Shown one piece after another: positions 42,922 through 52,751 of a stretch of DNA of 64,000 nt. Each line of letters starts with the position of its first letter. Positions within the stretch are counted from its first letter, which is position 1. The position numbers were made by a program, and so were the translations under genes. The notes beneath the pieces are model-generated. The model was not told the origin of the DNA. It searched no databases and saw only the letters and a program-made list of their open reading frames with translations. Source of the stretch: Synechococcus sp. RSCCF101 (GTDB lineage: Bacteria; Cyanobacteriota; Cyanobacteriia; PCC-6307; Cyanobiaceae); NCBI RefSeq assembly GCF_008807075.1, contig NZ_CP035632.1, forward strand, positions 1,302,001 through 1,366,000. Reading direction: 5' to 3'.

Positions 42922-43875
42922 TCAGAGATGCTGAAGATCCGGGTACGCCGTGACCAGATCATCGGCACTGAGCACGTCGCCGGCGCCATCGGGCTGCCAG
43001 ATCACCTCAAGCGCCATCAGGTCGCTCGAGGAGATCGAACCGAGAACCCGGAGTGTCTCGGAGAGATCCTGGGCGGTGTCACTGCCCTTGAGGGTCATGC
43101 GGGAGCGGCAGGCCACCAGCAGCGTCACGACGATGAAGTCGCTGGTGCCATCGGCATCGCCCGCCTGGCCGGCGCTCGTGGGCACCAGCTTCCGCCCGGA
43201 CACATTGCTGGTCACCTCGGCGTCGAGCTTGCTGCGCTCGGTCATCGAGAGGCGGTTGAAGGTGCTCTCGGCCGAGCTGAAGGGAACCTGGCCCGAATCG
43301 GCGCGGGCATAGACCCAGAGCTCGGGGTGGCGCAGCAGGGCCAGGCTGGTGTCCTGCAGCAGGCGCTGCAGGCCGCTGGAGCTGGAGGTGTCCGAGGAGG
43401 CGGCCAGCTGACGCAGGTCCTGCTGAAGCTCACGGGCGCTGGCCAGCAGACCGACCTGCACCTGAAGGATGCTGGCGGAGCTGGGCGTGGCGTTCAGAAC
43501 CGGCCGTGAGCCCCCCTGACCGCCGCCGGCTCCACGGATGGCATTGACCAGAACGCCGGCAATGGCCATGAGGATCAGGAAGCCGAACAGGCCGCCGCCC
43601 CCGAAGCCGAAGATCGGGATGATGAAGGGGAAGCCGAAGCCGCCCCCGAAGCCACCGCTGCGGTAGCCGCCACCGGAGAAGGACCCGCCGCCGCTGCTGC
43701 GGGGCATGGAGGGGGCACGGAAGCTGCCGCCGCCGATGCGGCCGCCGCGGGCCGCCCAGCTCGGATCGGGTGTGGCCAGCATCAGGCCGCCCACGAGCAG
43801 CGGCACCAGCAGTAGGGACACGAGACGCCGGATCGACCGGGAACGAGCCCTGCCGGTGGGGGGGAAAACGGTCAC
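42922..43875 (-). CDS. DUF1517 family protein
   Basis: 317 residues. A signal peptide or anchor (LVSLLLVPLLVGGLMLATPD, then ARGGRIGGG) precedes a Gly/Ser-rich stretch of about 45 residues. A transmembrane helix (GLFGFLILMAIAGVLVNAIR) follows. The C-terminal ~190 residues (LQVQVGLLASARELQQDLRQ, ERSKLDAEVTSNVSGRKL, DFIVVTLLVACRSRM) form the DUF1517 domain found in cyanobacteria and plastids. Function unknown. The ATG at 43875 is 31 bases from the thiS stop at 43906, same strand. Confidence 0.87.
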   Translation of the reverse strand: MTVFPPTGRARSRSIRRLVSLLLVPLLVGGLMLATPDPSWAARGGRIGGGSFRAPSMPRSSGGGSFSGGGYRSGGFGGGFGFPFIIPIFGFGGGGLFGFLILMAIAGVLVNAIRGAGGGQGGSRPVLNATPSSASILQVQVGLLASARELQQDLRQLAASSDTSSSSGLQRLLQDTSLALLRHPELWVYARADSGQVPFSSAESTFNRLSMTERSKLDAEVTSNVSGRKLVPTSAGQAGDADGTSDFIVVTLLVACRSRMTLKGSDTAQDLSETLRVLGSISSSDLMALEVIWQPDGAGDVLSADDLVTAYPDLQHL

Positions 43876-43905
43876 TCCGTCACTGATTCACCTGCTGGAA
43901 GGACT

Positions 43906-44139
43906 CTAGGAACCCCCTCCAACGATGGTGACGACCTCGAGCACGTCGCCCTCGGCCAGCACGTGATCGCTCCAGCCGGGCCTGGGCAGGATGACACCGT
44001 TCACCTCCACCACCACCCCGTCGGGGTTGTAACCGGCGCCGCGCAGCAGAGCATCGAGCGAGCTGGAGGCGGCGCAGCGATGGGGTGCCCCGTTCAGCTG
44101 GATCTGCACGGTGGCGGGCTCACTGGGGGGTCGGCTCAT
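43906..44139 (-). CDS. thiS: Sulfur-carrier protein ThiS
   Basis: 77-residue ubiquitin-fold sulfur donor for thiazole synthesis. IQLNGAPHRCAASSSLDALL, VVVEVNGVILPR and VLAEGDVLEVVTIVGGGS show the ThiS pattern. The chain ends GGGS rather than the usual terminal GG, so the last Ser might need removal before adenylation. The upstream open frame is shadow sequence; ATG 44139 lies 4 bases past the thiE stop. Confidence 0.85.
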   Translation of the reverse strand: MSRPPSEPATVQIQLNGAPHRCAASSSLDALLRGAGYNPDGVVVEVNGVILPRPGWSDHVLAEGDVLEVVTIVGGGS

Positions 44140-44143
44140 GGGC

Positions 44144-45241
44144 TCAGGGGAGGGAGGAGACGGGGCCGGAGGCATCGAGACGTCGGAGCAGATCGGCCGT
44201 GGCGGCCGCCGGATCGCCGGCCTCGCTGATGGCCCGCACCACAGCGACGCGCCGGATGCCGTTCGAGAGAAGCGGGTCCAGGTTGCCGGCTTCCAGGCCT
44301 CCGATGGCGTACACGGGAATGGTGCTGAGGGCCGTGGCCTCGCGGACGTAGCCGGCACCCACGGGCGTTCGCCCCGGCTTGGTGGGGGTGGCATGCACCG
44401 GTCCGGCACCGACGTAATCACAGCCATCGGCGATGGCCTGGTGCAGCTGGGCGATGGCGTGCGTGCTCCGTCCGATCAGGCGATCGGGGCCCAGCAGCGC
44501 GCGGGCGGCCTGCACCGGCAGATCGCCCTGACCGAGATGCACCCCGTCGGCGTCCACCGCCAGGGCGAGATCAACGCGGTCGTTGACGATGAACAGAGCC
44601 CCATGACGCCGGCACAGCGCCGCCAGCTCGAGGGCCTCCTGCAGACGATCGCCGTCATCGCCGTCCTTGCAGCGGTACTGCACCAGCCGCAGGCCCGCGC
44701 TGAGCGCCGACTCCAGCCGGGTCGGCAGGTCCCGGCAGGGGCTGGTGACCCAGTACAGGGCGCACTCCTGCAGGCGCTGGCGCCGCCCCGGGTCCGCAGC
44801 GGGATCGGCGCTGCCGCCGCGCAGCACCGCGATCTCCAGGTCGTAGAGGCTGTAGCGGCAGTGGGCCGCCTCCCGGCTCAGGGCGGCATCACCGTGGCGC
44901 CCGAACTCCTCGAGCACCCGCAGGGCCTCCTGGACCCGGGCGCAGTTGGCACTCACCACGTCACGGGCCGTGTGGCGGGCGGCCTGGGCCGGATGGCCCA
45001 TCCCCGCGGCCACATCCCCGCCGGTGTCGCGGGCGAGCCGATAGCGATCGGCATGGCAGCGGCCCAGCCGCTGGCGCAGATCCTTGAACCGCTCCACCAG
45101 ATCGGCCCGCTCCAGCCCGAAGCGGCACCATTCCTCCACCACCCGCAGGCCCTCGCGGGCCCGGTCGAGATTCGCATCGATCAGCCGCAGGATGGCCCGC
45201 GACTCATCCGCGGCCTGGCCTGAGGCAGAGGGCATCGCCAT
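44144..45241 (-). CDS. thiE: Thiamine-phosphate synthase ThiE with N-terminal ThiD2-like domain
   Basis: Couples HMP-PP and thiazole phosphate to give thiamine phosphate. The C-terminal ~200 residues are ThiE: LRLVQYRCKD, ALFIVNDRVDLALAVDADGV, HLGQGDLPVQAARALLG and VGAGPVHATPTKPGR. The N-terminal ~145 residues (LIDANLDRAREGLRVVEEWC, ARVQEALRVLEEFGR) form the cyanobacterial ThiD2-like extension. Length 365 residues. Start at ATG 45241. It precedes thiS in a two-gene thiamine operon. Confidence 0.95.
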   Translation of the reverse strand: MAMPSASGQAADESRAILRLIDANLDRAREGLRVVEEWCRFGLERADLVERFKDLRQRLGRCHADRYRLARDTGGDVAAGMGHPAQAARHTARDVVSANCARVQEALRVLEEFGRHGDAALSREAAHCRYSLYDLEIAVLRGGSADPAADPGRRQRLQECALYWVTSPCRDLPTRLESALSAGLRLVQYRCKDGDDGDRLQEALELAALCRRHGALFIVNDRVDLALAVDADGVHLGQGDLPVQAARALLGPDRLIGRSTHAIAQLHQAIADGCDYVGAGPVHATPTKPGRTPVGAGYVREATALSTIPVYAIGGLEAGNLDPLLSNGIRRVAVVRAISEAGDPAAATADLLRRLDASGPVSSLP

Positions 45242-45276
45242 CGGTACTCTGTGAGGGCAGCACGGCAGGCCACACC

Positions 45277-45396
45277 ATGCAACAGGGTCGCACCGACAGC
45301 CCGATGCTGGTGCTGATCTGGGGAGTGCTGCTCCTGGGAGGCATCGGCCTGTTCATCGTCTGGGGCCTCACCCACGCCTACCCGACGACCGGCTGA
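45277..45396 (+). CDS. Small single-helix membrane protein
   Basis: 39 residues: a short polar N-terminus (MQQGRTDSP) and one transmembrane helix, MLVLIWGVLLLGGIGLFIVW, then a polar tail. It sits in the gap between thiE and ribF. The clean helix and normal length suggest a real small protein, although it is too short to identify. The stop is 4 bases from the convergent ribF end. Confidence 0.6.
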   Translation: MQQGRTDSPMLVLIWGVLLLGGIGLFIVWGLTHAYPTTG

Positions 45397-45399
45397 GGC

Positions 45400-46353
45400 T
45401 CAGAGACCGGCGCTGAGGATCCGCTCGGCCGCCGCGGCATCGGCCCGGATCTGCTCGCCGAGCTCCTCCATCCCGCTGAAGCGGACCTGCTGCCGCAGCA
45501 GAGCCACCGGCTCCACCCGCAGGCTGCAGCCGGCCAGATCGATGCTGCGGCCCAGCAGGTGCACCTCCACCGCAGAGGGAGCCGTGGGATCCACGGTGGG
45601 CTGGGGGCCGAGATTCATCACACCCGGCAGTGGCCCCTCCGGCTCCGCGCCGCTCTCCAGCCAGACCCGCACCGCATACACACCCTGCATGGGCAGGCAC
45701 TTGCGGCCATCGATCCTGAGGTTGGCGGTGGGCCAGCCGATGGTGCGGCCGAGGCCGCGCCCCGGGGTGACGCTGCCGCTGAAGCGGTAGGGCCGCTCCA
45801 GCAGACGGGCCGCAGCGGCCAGATCCCCGCAGGCCAGGGCCCGGCGGATGCGGCTGCTGCTGAGGCGCACATCGCCCTCCTGCTTCAGGGGCACCACCTC
45901 CACCGCGATGCCGAGATCGCGGCCCAGTTCGGCCAGGGTGCCGCTGTCGCCGGCCCGACCGCGGCCGAAGCGGAAGTTGGCCCCCACCGCCACACGCACC
46001 GCCCTGAGCTGCTCCTGCAGCACGCTGCGCACAAAAGCCTCCGGCGTCAGCCGGGACAGGGCCTCGGTGAAGGGCACGAGCACCAGTTGCCGCACCCCGA
46101 GGGGCTCCAGCAGCTCGAGCTTCTCGCTGGGGAGGTCCAGCCGCAGCCTCACCTCGCCCTGCAGCACCTCGCGGGGGTGGGGCCAGAAGCTGACCACGGT
46201 GGGCACGGCCTCCGCAGCGACCTCCCCGCGGCCCGGCCCGCCGGGGCAGATCGCCTCGATCACCGCACGGTGGCCGGCATGGAGGCCATCGAAGCTGCCC
46301 AGGGCCACAGCGGTGGGGCGCTGGGCCGCATCGGGGGAGCAGAGCGGAATCAA
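45400..46353 (-). CDS. ribF: Bifunctional riboflavin kinase/FAD synthetase
   Basis: Converts riboflavin to FMN and FAD. The adenylyltransferase motif VALGSFDGLHAGHRAVIEAI is at the N-terminus and the kinase domain has GSVTPGRGLGRTIGWPTANL and YAVRVWLESG. TTG at 46353 gives LIPLCSPDAAQRPTAVALGS as start, matching the usual family beginning and length (317 residues). ATG 46428 adds 25 Pro/Ser-rich residues and overlaps the divergent gene start. Confidence 0.93.
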   Translation of the reverse strand: MIPLCSPDAAQRPTAVALGSFDGLHAGHRAVIEAICPGGPGRGEVAAEAVPTVVSFWPHPREVLQGEVRLRLDLPSEKLELLEPLGVRQLVLVPFTEALSRLTPEAFVRSVLQEQLRAVRVAVGANFRFGRGRAGDSGTLAELGRDLGIAVEVVPLKQEGDVRLSSSRIRRALACGDLAAAARLLERPYRFSGSVTPGRGLGRTIGWPTANLRIDGRKCLPMQGVYAVRVWLESGAEPEGPLPGVMNLGPQPTVDPTAPSAVEVHLLGRSIDLAGCSLRVEPVALLRQQVRFSGMEELGEQIRADAAAAERILSAGL

Positions 46354-46421
46354 GACCGAGGGGAGAGAGGACGGAATGGAGCCGGCGGCAGGCCACGGGC
46401 CGGGCGGGCCGGACTGGCACC

Positions 46422-47024
46422 GTGGCAAGTTTGAAGCGCAGCAGCGCCCTGCCCTCGATGGCCGACCGCCTCGACCTGCAGATGATCTCAGCCGCCCTGA
46501 AGCGACTGAGCTGGATCCGGTTCTGGATTCAGCTGAGCCTCGGCGTGGTGGTGGTGGTGGTGCTGCTGTTCAACAACATCGGCGGTCGTCTGGCCACCAA
46601 CACCGAACGGGCCCTGGGGCTCGGCCCGGGACTGTCGCTGACCACGCTGTCGTTCTTTGTGCTGCTGTTCAGCCTCTGGCAGGGCTGGCTGCTGGTGCGC
46701 TGCGGCCGTGCCCTCGCCAGCCAGGTCCGGCCCTCGCGCTCGGAGACGTCCCGCCTGATCAAACGGGGGCTGCTGGCGGATCTCGCGGGTCTGGTGCTGG
46801 CGGCGGTGGGGTACCAGTCGCTGGCCGGCAGCCTGTTCGTGCAGGCCTCGATGCAGGTGCCGGGGTTCTTCGGTGCCGGCGGCTCCCGCAGCATGGCCGG
46901 CTACCCGATCACGGCGATCGAGATGCTCTCGGTGCTGAGCAACACCCAGGTGCTGTTCGCCCATCTGATCGGGCTCTGCTTCAGCCTCTGGCTGCTGCAA
47001 CGCATCCACCGGCCCACGGGCTGA
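46422..47024 (+). CDS. DUF3611 family membrane protein
   Basis: 200 residues from GTG 46422, or 188 from ATG 46458 (MADRLDLQM), which is more typical of the family. Four hydrophobic segments are seen, including WIQLSLGVVVVVVLLFNNIG, LTTLSFFVLLFSLWQGWLLV, LADLAGLVLAAVGYQSLAGS and VLFAHLIGLCFSLWLLQRI. The pattern matches DUF3611, a cyanobacterial and plastid membrane family of unknown role. Its end is 5 bases from the convergent surE. Confidence 0.85.
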   Translation: MASLKRSSALPSMADRLDLQMISAALKRLSWIRFWIQLSLGVVVVVVLLFNNIGGRLATNTERALGLGPGLSLTTLSFFVLLFSLWQGWLLVRCGRALASQVRPSRSETSRLIKRGLLADLAGLVLAAVGYQSLAGSLFVQASMQVPGFFGAGGSRSMAGYPITAIEMLSVLSNTQVLFAHLIGLCFSLWLLQRIHRPTG

Positions 47025-47028
47025 GGGC

Positions 47029-47889
47029 TCAGGCTCCGGCCGGTCTGGACGGCACCGGGTCCGGCGCCAGGGGCGGCAGGGCGGCGAGCGGTCCCCGCCA
47101 GAACAGCTCCGGCTGCATCGGGGTGAGCGAGGGCCCGCCGGCCACGATCTGGGCCACGTCGCTCGGCCAGTGCTCCGGCCCCTCCCCCGACGACTCCAGA
47201 TCCACGATCGCTTCCCCGGCCAGCCAGAAGTAGGTGCGGCCGCGGGGATCGACCCTTCGGCTGAACTGGTCCTCATAGCGCCGCACCGACGCCCGGCACC
47301 AGCGCAGGGGCTTCATCGCCTCCGCCGCCAGCGGCGGCACGTTCAGATTCAGCAGCAGCTGGTCCGGCCAGCCGCCGGCCAGGGTGGACTCGGCCACCTC
47401 CAGTGCGACCCGGGCCGCGGGCTCGAACTGGCGCCACTGAAAGCAGGCGCTGCTCACGGCCATCGACGGCACCCCCTCGAGGATCCCCTCCATCGCGGCG
47501 GCCACCGTGCCGGAGCAGAACACGTCGGTTCCGAGGTTGGGGCCGTGGTTGATGCCAGAGAGCACCAGCTGGGGGGGCTCCTCCAGCAGGTGAAAGAGGG
47601 CCAGCTTCACGCAGTCGGCCGGGGTGCCGCTGCAGGCCCAGGCCTCCACTCCGGCGGCGAACAGCGCATCAGCCCGCTCCGCCCGCAGCGGGGTGTGCAG
47701 CGTCAGGCCATGGCCGGTGGCGGAGCGCTCCTGGTCCGGGCAGACCACCGTGACCCGGTGACCACGGGCCGAGGCCGCCGCCGCCAGGGTGCGGATGCCG
47801 TCGGCGAAAATGCCGTCGTCGTTGCTGATCAGGATCCGGAGGGGTTCGATGGCCTGTTCCACAGCGGCGATGAGCGCGGCGACGCGCAT
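47029..47889 (-). CDS. surE: 5'/3'-nucleotidase SurE
   Basis: Metal-dependent phosphatase acting on nucleoside monophosphates and survival substrates. The metal site [43 protein letters not shown] and [20 protein letters not shown] are all conserved. Length 286 residues is within the range, with about 15 extra residues before the core ([18 protein letters not shown]), so the true start may be later. It is divergent from pheS. Confidence 0.93.
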   Translation of the reverse strand: MRVAALIAAVEQAIEPLRILISNDDGIFADGIRTLAAAASARGHRVTVVCPDQERSATGHGLTLHTPLRAERADALFAAGVEAWACSGTPADCVKLALFHLLEEPPQLVLSGINHGPNLGTDVFCSGTVAAAMEGILEGVPSMAVSSACFQWRQFEPAARVALEVAESTLAGGWPDQLLLNLNVPPLAAEAMKPLRWCRASVRRYEDQFSRRVDPRGRTYFWLAGEAIVDLESSGEGPEHWPSDVAQIVAGGPSLTPMQPELFWRGPLAALPPLAPDPVPSRPAGA

Positions 47890-47974
47890 GCGGACCCGAG
47901 TGGATCCCGGGAAGCGACGCTAATCGGCGCCCCCGCAGCGGCTCTCTACAGTCGGGCGCCAGCCAGCGCCCATC

Positions 47975-48982
47975 GTGAGCGGTCCCGTCAGCCTCGAGCT
48001 CCTCAGCGCCCAGCTGGATCAGCTGGAGGCGGAGGCGGCCACGGCCATCGCAGACGCCGCCGATGCCGCCGCCCTGGAGCAGCTGCGCGTGTCGCTGCTC
48101 GGCAAGAAGGGGCGGCTGTCAGGCCTGCTCGGGGCCATGGGCCGGCTGCCGGGGCCGGACCGGCCCGTGGTGGGACAGCGGGCCAATCAGCTCAAGAGCC
48201 AGGTCCAGGAGCTGCTGAACAGCCGCCGCACCAACCTGGACGATCAGGCCATGGCCGCCCGGATCGCCAGCGAGACGCTCGATGTGACGGCCCCGCCGAG
48301 CGGCATCCCCACCGGGCACCGCCATCCCCTGATCACCACCACCGAGGAGATCGTCGATCTGTTCTGCGGACTCGGCTACCGGGTGGAGGAGGGGCCGGAG
48401 ATCGAGACCGACCACCACAACTTCACCGCGCTGAACATCCCGCCTCACCATCCGGCCCGGGACATGCAGGACACCTTCTATCTGGAGGAGGGCCGGCTGC
48501 TGCGCACCCACACCTCGCCGGTTCAGATCCGCCACCTGGAGCAGACGCCGCCTCCGGTGCGGATCGTGGCCCCGGGTCGGGTCTTCCGGCGCGATGCCTC
48601 CGACGCCACCCACTCACCGGTGTTCCACCAGGTGGAGGTGCTGGCCATCGATGAGGGCCTTCACTTCGGCCATCTCCGCGGCACGGTGATGGCCTTCCTC
48701 AGGGCGTTCTTCGGCGATCTGCCCGTCCGCTTCCGCGCCAGCTACTTCCCCTTCACCGAGCCCTCGGCGGAGGTGGACGTGCAGTGGAAGGGGCGCTGGC
48801 TGGAGGTGATGGGCTGCGGCATGGTCGACCCGGCGGTGCTGGAGGGGCTGGGCCTCGATCCCGCCCGCTGGAGCGGCTTCGCCGCGGGGCTCGGCGTGGA
48901 GCGCTTCTGCATGGTGCGCCACGGCATCGATGACATCCGCCGCTTCTTCACCAGCGACCTGCGCTTCCTCGAGCAGTTCTGA
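47975..48982 (+). CDS. pheS: Phenylalanyl-tRNA synthetase alpha chain
   Basis: Class II aminoacyl-tRNA synthetase subunit, 335 residues. The N-terminal coiled coil ([20 protein letters not shown]) is followed by the catalytic domain: [52 protein letters not shown], and the motif 3 region [20 protein letters not shown]. The start codon is GTG at 47975. pheT is not adjacent. Confidence 0.96.
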   Translation: MSGPVSLELLSAQLDQLEAEAATAIADAADAAALEQLRVSLLGKKGRLSGLLGAMGRLPGPDRPVVGQRANQLKSQVQELLNSRRTNLDDQAMAARIASETLDVTAPPSGIPTGHRHPLITTTEEIVDLFCGLGYRVEEGPEIETDHHNFTALNIPPHHPARDMQDTFYLEEGRLLRTHTSPVQIRHLEQTPPPVRIVAPGRVFRRDASDATHSPVFHQVEVLAIDEGLHFGHLRGTVMAFLRAFFGDLPVRFRASYFPFTEPSAEVDVQWKGRWLEVMGCGMVDPAVLEGLGLDPARWSGFAAGLGVERFCMVRHGIDDIRRFFTSDLRFLEQF

Positions 48983-49078
48983 GGGGCCCCGCGCCCGGCG
49001 GGCCTGTGACGGAGACCCCGCCCCCGAGGCGACCCCCCGGCCAGGTCCCATACACTCGCCCTTTCTCGAGCTCGATCG

Positions 49079-50002
49079 GTGCCCGCGGTTGGACTGATCG
49101 TGAATGACGGCAAGGATCTGGCGGTCCGCACCGCGGCCTCGATCGAGGCCCGCCTGACGGCGGCCGGTCACCAGGTGGTGACGGCCAGCAGCTCCGGCGG
49201 GATGGTGGGCTTCGCCAACCCCGATCAGCACCTGCGCACCCTGGGCTACGCCGCCTGCGTGCCCGCCGGCTTCCACTCCGACATGGTGCTGGCGATCGTT
49301 CTGGGGGGCGACGGCACCGTGCTCTCGGCCGCGCGTCAGACCGCACCGATCGGCGTGCCGATCCTCACCATCAACACCGGCCATCTCGGCTTTCTGGCCG
49401 AGACCTACCTGCAGGAGCTAGATCAGGCCCTCGAGCGGGTGATGAACCAGCGCTGGACGGTGGAGGAACGCACCCTGCTGGTGGTGAGCGTGTTGCGCGG
49501 CGACCTGCGGCGCTGGGAGGTGCTCTGCCTGAACGAGATGGCTCTGCACCGGGAGCCGCTCACGAGCATGTGCCACTTCGAGATCGCCGTCGGGCGGCAC
49601 GTGCCGGTGGACATCGCCGCCGACGGCGTGATCCTCTCCACCCCGACGGGCTCCACCGCCTACGCCCTCAGCGCCGGCGGCCCGGTGATCACGCCCGACT
49701 GCCCCGTGCTCCAGCTCACCCCGATCGCACCCCACTCACTGGCCTCGCGGGCGCTGGTGTTCAGCGACGAGGAGCCGGTGACGATCTTTCCGGCCACTCC
49801 CGAGCGCCTGATGATGGTGGTGGACGGCAGCGCCGGCTGCTACGTGTGGCCCGAGGACCGGGTGCTGATCCGCCGCAGCGAACACCGGGCCCGCTTCGTG
49901 CGCCTGGGGGAGCACGAGTTCTTCGGCGTGCTACGCAACAAGCTGGGCTGGGGGCTCCCCCACGTGGCCAAGCCGGAGGGTGAGGGCGGGGTCACGGGAT
50001 GA
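49079..50002 (+). CDS. nadK: NAD kinase
   Basis: ATP-dependent phosphorylation of NAD to NADP. The [15 protein letters not shown] motif, [13 protein letters not shown] and [20 protein letters not shown] are complete. Start is GTG 49079 ([16 protein letters not shown]), giving 307 residues. Its stop overlaps the response regulator ATG by 4 bases, so the two are translated together. Confidence 0.95.
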   Translation: MPAVGLIVNDGKDLAVRTAASIEARLTAAGHQVVTASSSGGMVGFANPDQHLRTLGYAACVPAGFHSDMVLAIVLGGDGTVLSAARQTAPIGVPILTINTGHLGFLAETYLQELDQALERVMNQRWTVEERTLLVVSVLRGDLRRWEVLCLNEMALHREPLTSMCHFEIAVGRHVPVDIAADGVILSTPTGSTAYALSAGGPVITPDCPVLQLTPIAPHSLASRALVFSDEEPVTIFPATPERLMMVVDGSAGCYVWPEDRVLIRRSEHRARFVRLGEHEFFGVLRNKLGWGLPHVAKPEGEGGVTG

Positions 50003-50712
50003 CGAGCGAGCCTCAGGTGCTGCTGATCGGCGAGAGCGCCGCCGCCCTGGCCGAGCGCATCCGCGCCTCCGGCTACGGGGTGCTCGACTGGTCCAGCGGA
50101 GCGGCCACCGGCCTGGCCGCCACCGGCCCCCATCCCGCCGTGGCCCTGCTGGCATCCACGGAGGCCGGGCTGATCCCCGTGCTGCGGCAGCGCTTCGGCG
50201 GCATGCCCCTGCTGCTCGACATCGAGGAGGACACGCTCGAGAACCGGGCCGGTTGCCTGAGCGCCGGTGCCGATGATTTCTGGCTCTCCGGCCATCCCCC
50301 CAGCGAACTGCTGCAGCGGCTGCGCTGCCATCTCCAGAGCCAGGCCCGCCTGCAGCGCTGCGCGCCGCTGCTCTGGGTCGGCGACCTGAGCCTCGATCCC
50401 GGCAGCCGTGACGCGCGCCGCGGCACCCGGCTGCTGGAGCTCACCGCTCGCGAGCACGACCTGCTGGAGCTGCTGATGCTGCGCCAGGGCCAGGTGCTCA
50501 GCCGCGAGCTGATCCTCAGCCACGTCTGGGACGATCCGGACGCCGCCAGCAACGTGGTGGAGGTGTACATCCGCTACCTGCGCCAGAAGCTGGAGCAGCA
50601 GGGCGAGCCGCGGCTGATCCACACCGTTCGTGGTCAGGGCTACTGCCTGAGCGAGTCGCCTCCCGACCTCCGCAACGAGCGGGCCGCCGGCCGAGCGGGC
50701 GATGGCGCCTGA
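49999..50712 (+). CDS. Atypical OmpR-type response regulator with degenerate receiver
   Basis: 237 residues. The C-terminal winged helix is typical ([40 protein letters not shown] and [15 protein letters not shown], then [12 protein letters not shown]). The N-terminal receiver is degenerate: the acidic pocket reads LLIGES in place of the usual DD, the expected phosphoacceptor region is HPAVALLAS with no Asp, and the conserved Lys is missing around WLSGHP. It probably binds DNA without classical phosphorylation. No kinase gene is adjacent. Confidence 0.85.
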   Translation: MTSEPQVLLIGESAAALAERIRASGYGVLDWSSGAATGLAATGPHPAVALLASTEAGLIPVLRQRFGGMPLLLDIEEDTLENRAGCLSAGADDFWLSGHPPSELLQRLRCHLQSQARLQRCAPLLWVGDLSLDPGSRDARRGTRLLELTAREHDLLELLMLRQGQVLSRELILSHVWDDPDAASNVVEVYIRYLRQKLEQQGEPRLIHTVRGQGYCLSESPPDLRNERAAGRAGDGA

Positions 50713-51208
50713 GGCCTGGCCCGCGGGTCCCGCGCTGCGGCCGCTGCTGATCGGCCTTCTGCTGGGCGCTCCCGCCGCCGCAGCCCCGCCGCCCCAGGTG
50801 CTGCCGCTGGAGGCCCGCTGGTGCCTCCCCGCAGGCCCCTGCCTGGAGCTGGAGGTGGCCGACACGCCCGAGGAGCAGCGCTGGGGGCTGATGCTGCGGC
50901 CGGCGCTGCCGCGGGGGCGGGGCATGTGGTTCCCCTTTGCGTCTCCGCGCCGGGCACGCTTCTGGATGCACCGCACGCCCGCCTCCCTGGACATGCTGTT
51001 CGTGCGGCATGGCCGGATCATGGCGATCGAGCACGCCGCAGCGCCCTGCCCGAGGCTGCCCTGCCCGAGCTACGGGCCCGCCGAACCGGTGGACGGGGTG
51101 CTGGAGCTGGGGGCCGGAGAGGCGCGCCGCCTGGGCCTGGCGGTGGGCGACGCCTTCCGGACCGAACCCATCGCAGCCCGGCAGACACGCGGGGTCGCGG
51201 ACGACTGA
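50702..51208 (+). CDS. DUF192 family protein with signal peptide
   Basis: 168 residues. A signal peptide (LLIGLLLGAPAAAAPP) precedes the DUF192 domain: ELEVADTPEEQRWGLMLRPA, GMWFPFASPRRARFWMHRTP, SLDMLFVRHGRIMAIEHAAA and GVLELGAGEARRLGLAVGD. Function of the family is unknown. It overlaps the response regulator by 11 bases on the same strand. Confidence 0.88.
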   Translation: MAPEAWPAGPALRPLLIGLLLGAPAAAAPPPQVLPLEARWCLPAGPCLELEVADTPEEQRWGLMLRPALPRGRGMWFPFASPRRARFWMHRTPASLDMLFVRHGRIMAIEHAAAPCPRLPCPSYGPAEPVDGVLELGAGEARRLGLAVGDAFRTEPIAARQTRGVADD

Positions 51209-51233
51209 TCGGTGGCCGCCGCTGCGGCCGGTC

Positions 51234-52751
51234 TCAGCCCAGATGCAGGGCCACGGCGCGATCCAGCAGCCGTTCCGCGGTGGCGCCGTAGACCTGCTCG
51301 GCCTCCTCGGGGCTGCGGCCGATGCAGGTCATGCCGAGCTTGCCGTGCTCCGACAGGCAGCCCAGCAGGTGAAACAGGCTGCCGCGCAGACGGGCGGGAT
51401 CGAAGTGAAGCTCCGCTTCGGCCACCAGCTCGATCAGATCGATCGGCAGCAGCCCCCGCAGACGCGGATCGGCGAAGTTGTCCGTGGCTCGGTAGTAGAG
51501 CGCCTCGCCGGTGGGGGTGAGGTAGTCGCCTGAAGCGGTCAGCTGCCCGTTCGTGGTGTGGCGCAGGGCCATGAACGGATGGGTTGTGCCGCCCTGGCGC
51601 AGGTTGATCTCGATCGCCTGCAGATCCCAGGCCGGGGAGGGGGAAGCGCCCGGCGGCCGGCGCCGGGCGATGAAATCGACCGAGAAGCGATCGAGGGCCC
51701 CCGCATCGGCCAGCAGCCGGCCCACGGCGAGACCGTGATCGTGCAGAGCGCGCCGGTAGGCCGGATCGGCCGGGAAGCGGCACCCCAGGTAGGTCTGGCC
51801 CGAGGGACCGCCCAGGATCTGCTCATGGGTGGAGACCACCTCCACGCCGCCATCGGGATGGATGGTGCCCTGGACGCTGGGGGAGCGCTGCTCACCGCCC
51901 AGCGGCTCCAGCCAGGCCTCCACCAGAGCCCCCTGGGCGACCAGCAGCTCCTGCCAGTCGCCCACCGGCATCGGCAGGCTGTCCATCGCCCGGGCCAGCC
52001 GCTCGCGCCGCTGCCGCGGGCTCAGGTCCTCCAGCTGCAGCGGCGCGAGGGGCAGGCGGGCGTTGCCTTCGCCGCTGAAGCCGTGATTGAGCTTGACCAC
52101 GGCGTGGGCCAGCCCGCCACAGCCCTCCCAGAGCTCCGCGGCCACCTCGGCCAGCCCGTCCAGGTGATGCACCAGGGGGCTGCCGGGCGGATGGGGCACT
52201 CCCGCAAGGGCGAACAGGGCCCGGCTGCCCGCCTTGCTGCCCCAGTGATCCAGCTGCGGATCGGTTCCCAGGAGTGGGATCTGCAGACGCTCGGAGAGCT
52301 CCTTCTCCAGAGGCGTCACGTTGAAGCAGGTCATCACCGTGCGCTCCGGCCGGAGCGCAGACGCGATCCGACGCAGCAGGGCCGGCCGTTCCAGCAGCTT
52401 CTCGGACAGGGGCCGGGGGGAGGCGTCATCGGCGTCGAACAGATGCAGGCGGCGGCGCGCATGGGCAGCCGGCATGCTCGGCAGCAGTTCCAGCACCGCA
52501 TCCACCACCAGCTCCGGCAGCAGCTTGCTGGTCACGTAGGTGGCCTGCACCTGGGGATGGCGGAGCCGGATCAGGTCGAACAGCTGGCGCTCCTCGTAGT
52601 GGTGCACGCCCGGCACCAGGGCGATCTCCCGCTGCTCCAGGCTGAGCGAGGGGATGATCAGCGGGTCAAAGTGGGCCAGGGCTCCGGGGCCCAGCGCGCA
52701 CCAGTCGCGCCGCAGCCGGTCCTGCAACTGCCGGAAACTCAGGCGCGTCAC
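51234..52751 (-). CDS. ATP-grasp ligase, PGM1-related (peptide ligase-like)
   Basis: 505 residues. The ATP-grasp features are VVKLNHGFSGEGNARLPLA (ATP-binding Lys and Gly-rich loop), VEAWLEPLGGEQRSPSVQG and DLQAIEINLRQGGTTHPFM with the metal-binding Glu and Asn. The N-terminal ~170 residues (FDPLIIPSLSLEQREIALVP) form the second domain. It resembles proteins annotated as PGM1-related peptide ligases. The carboxylate and amine partners are unknown; no obvious biosynthetic cluster surrounds it. Its ATG overlaps the cbiET stop by 4 bases (ATGA). Confidence 0.78.
   Translation of the reverse strand: MTRLSFRQLQDRLRRDWCALGPGALAHFDPLIIPSLSLEQREIALVPGVHHYEERQLFDLIRLRHPQVQATYVTSKLLPELVVDAVLELLPSMPAAHARRRLHLFDADDASPRPLSEKLLERPALLRRIASALRPERTVMTCFNVTPLEKELSERLQIPLLGTDPQLDHWGSKAGSRALFALAGVPHPPGSPLVHHLDGLAEVAAELWEGCGGLAHAVVKLNHGFSGEGNARLPLAPLQLEDLSPRQRRERLARAMDSLPMPVGDWQELLVAQGALVEAWLEPLGGEQRSPSVQGTIHPDGGVEVVSTHEQILGGPSGQTYLGCRFPADPAYRRALHDHGLAVGRLLADAGALDRFSVDFIARRRPPGASPSPAWDLQAIEINLRQGGTTHPFMALRHTTNGQLTASGDYLTPTGEALYYRATDNFADPRLRGLLPIDLIELVAEAELHFDPARLRGSLFHLLGCLSEHGKLGMTCIGRSPEEAEQVYGATAERLLDRAVALHLG

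Noticed and set aside
48984-49004. GC-rich inverted repeat after pheS as a terminator
   Set aside because: The arms pair only with a bulge and no T-run follows. In DNA this GC-rich such matches are common by chance.
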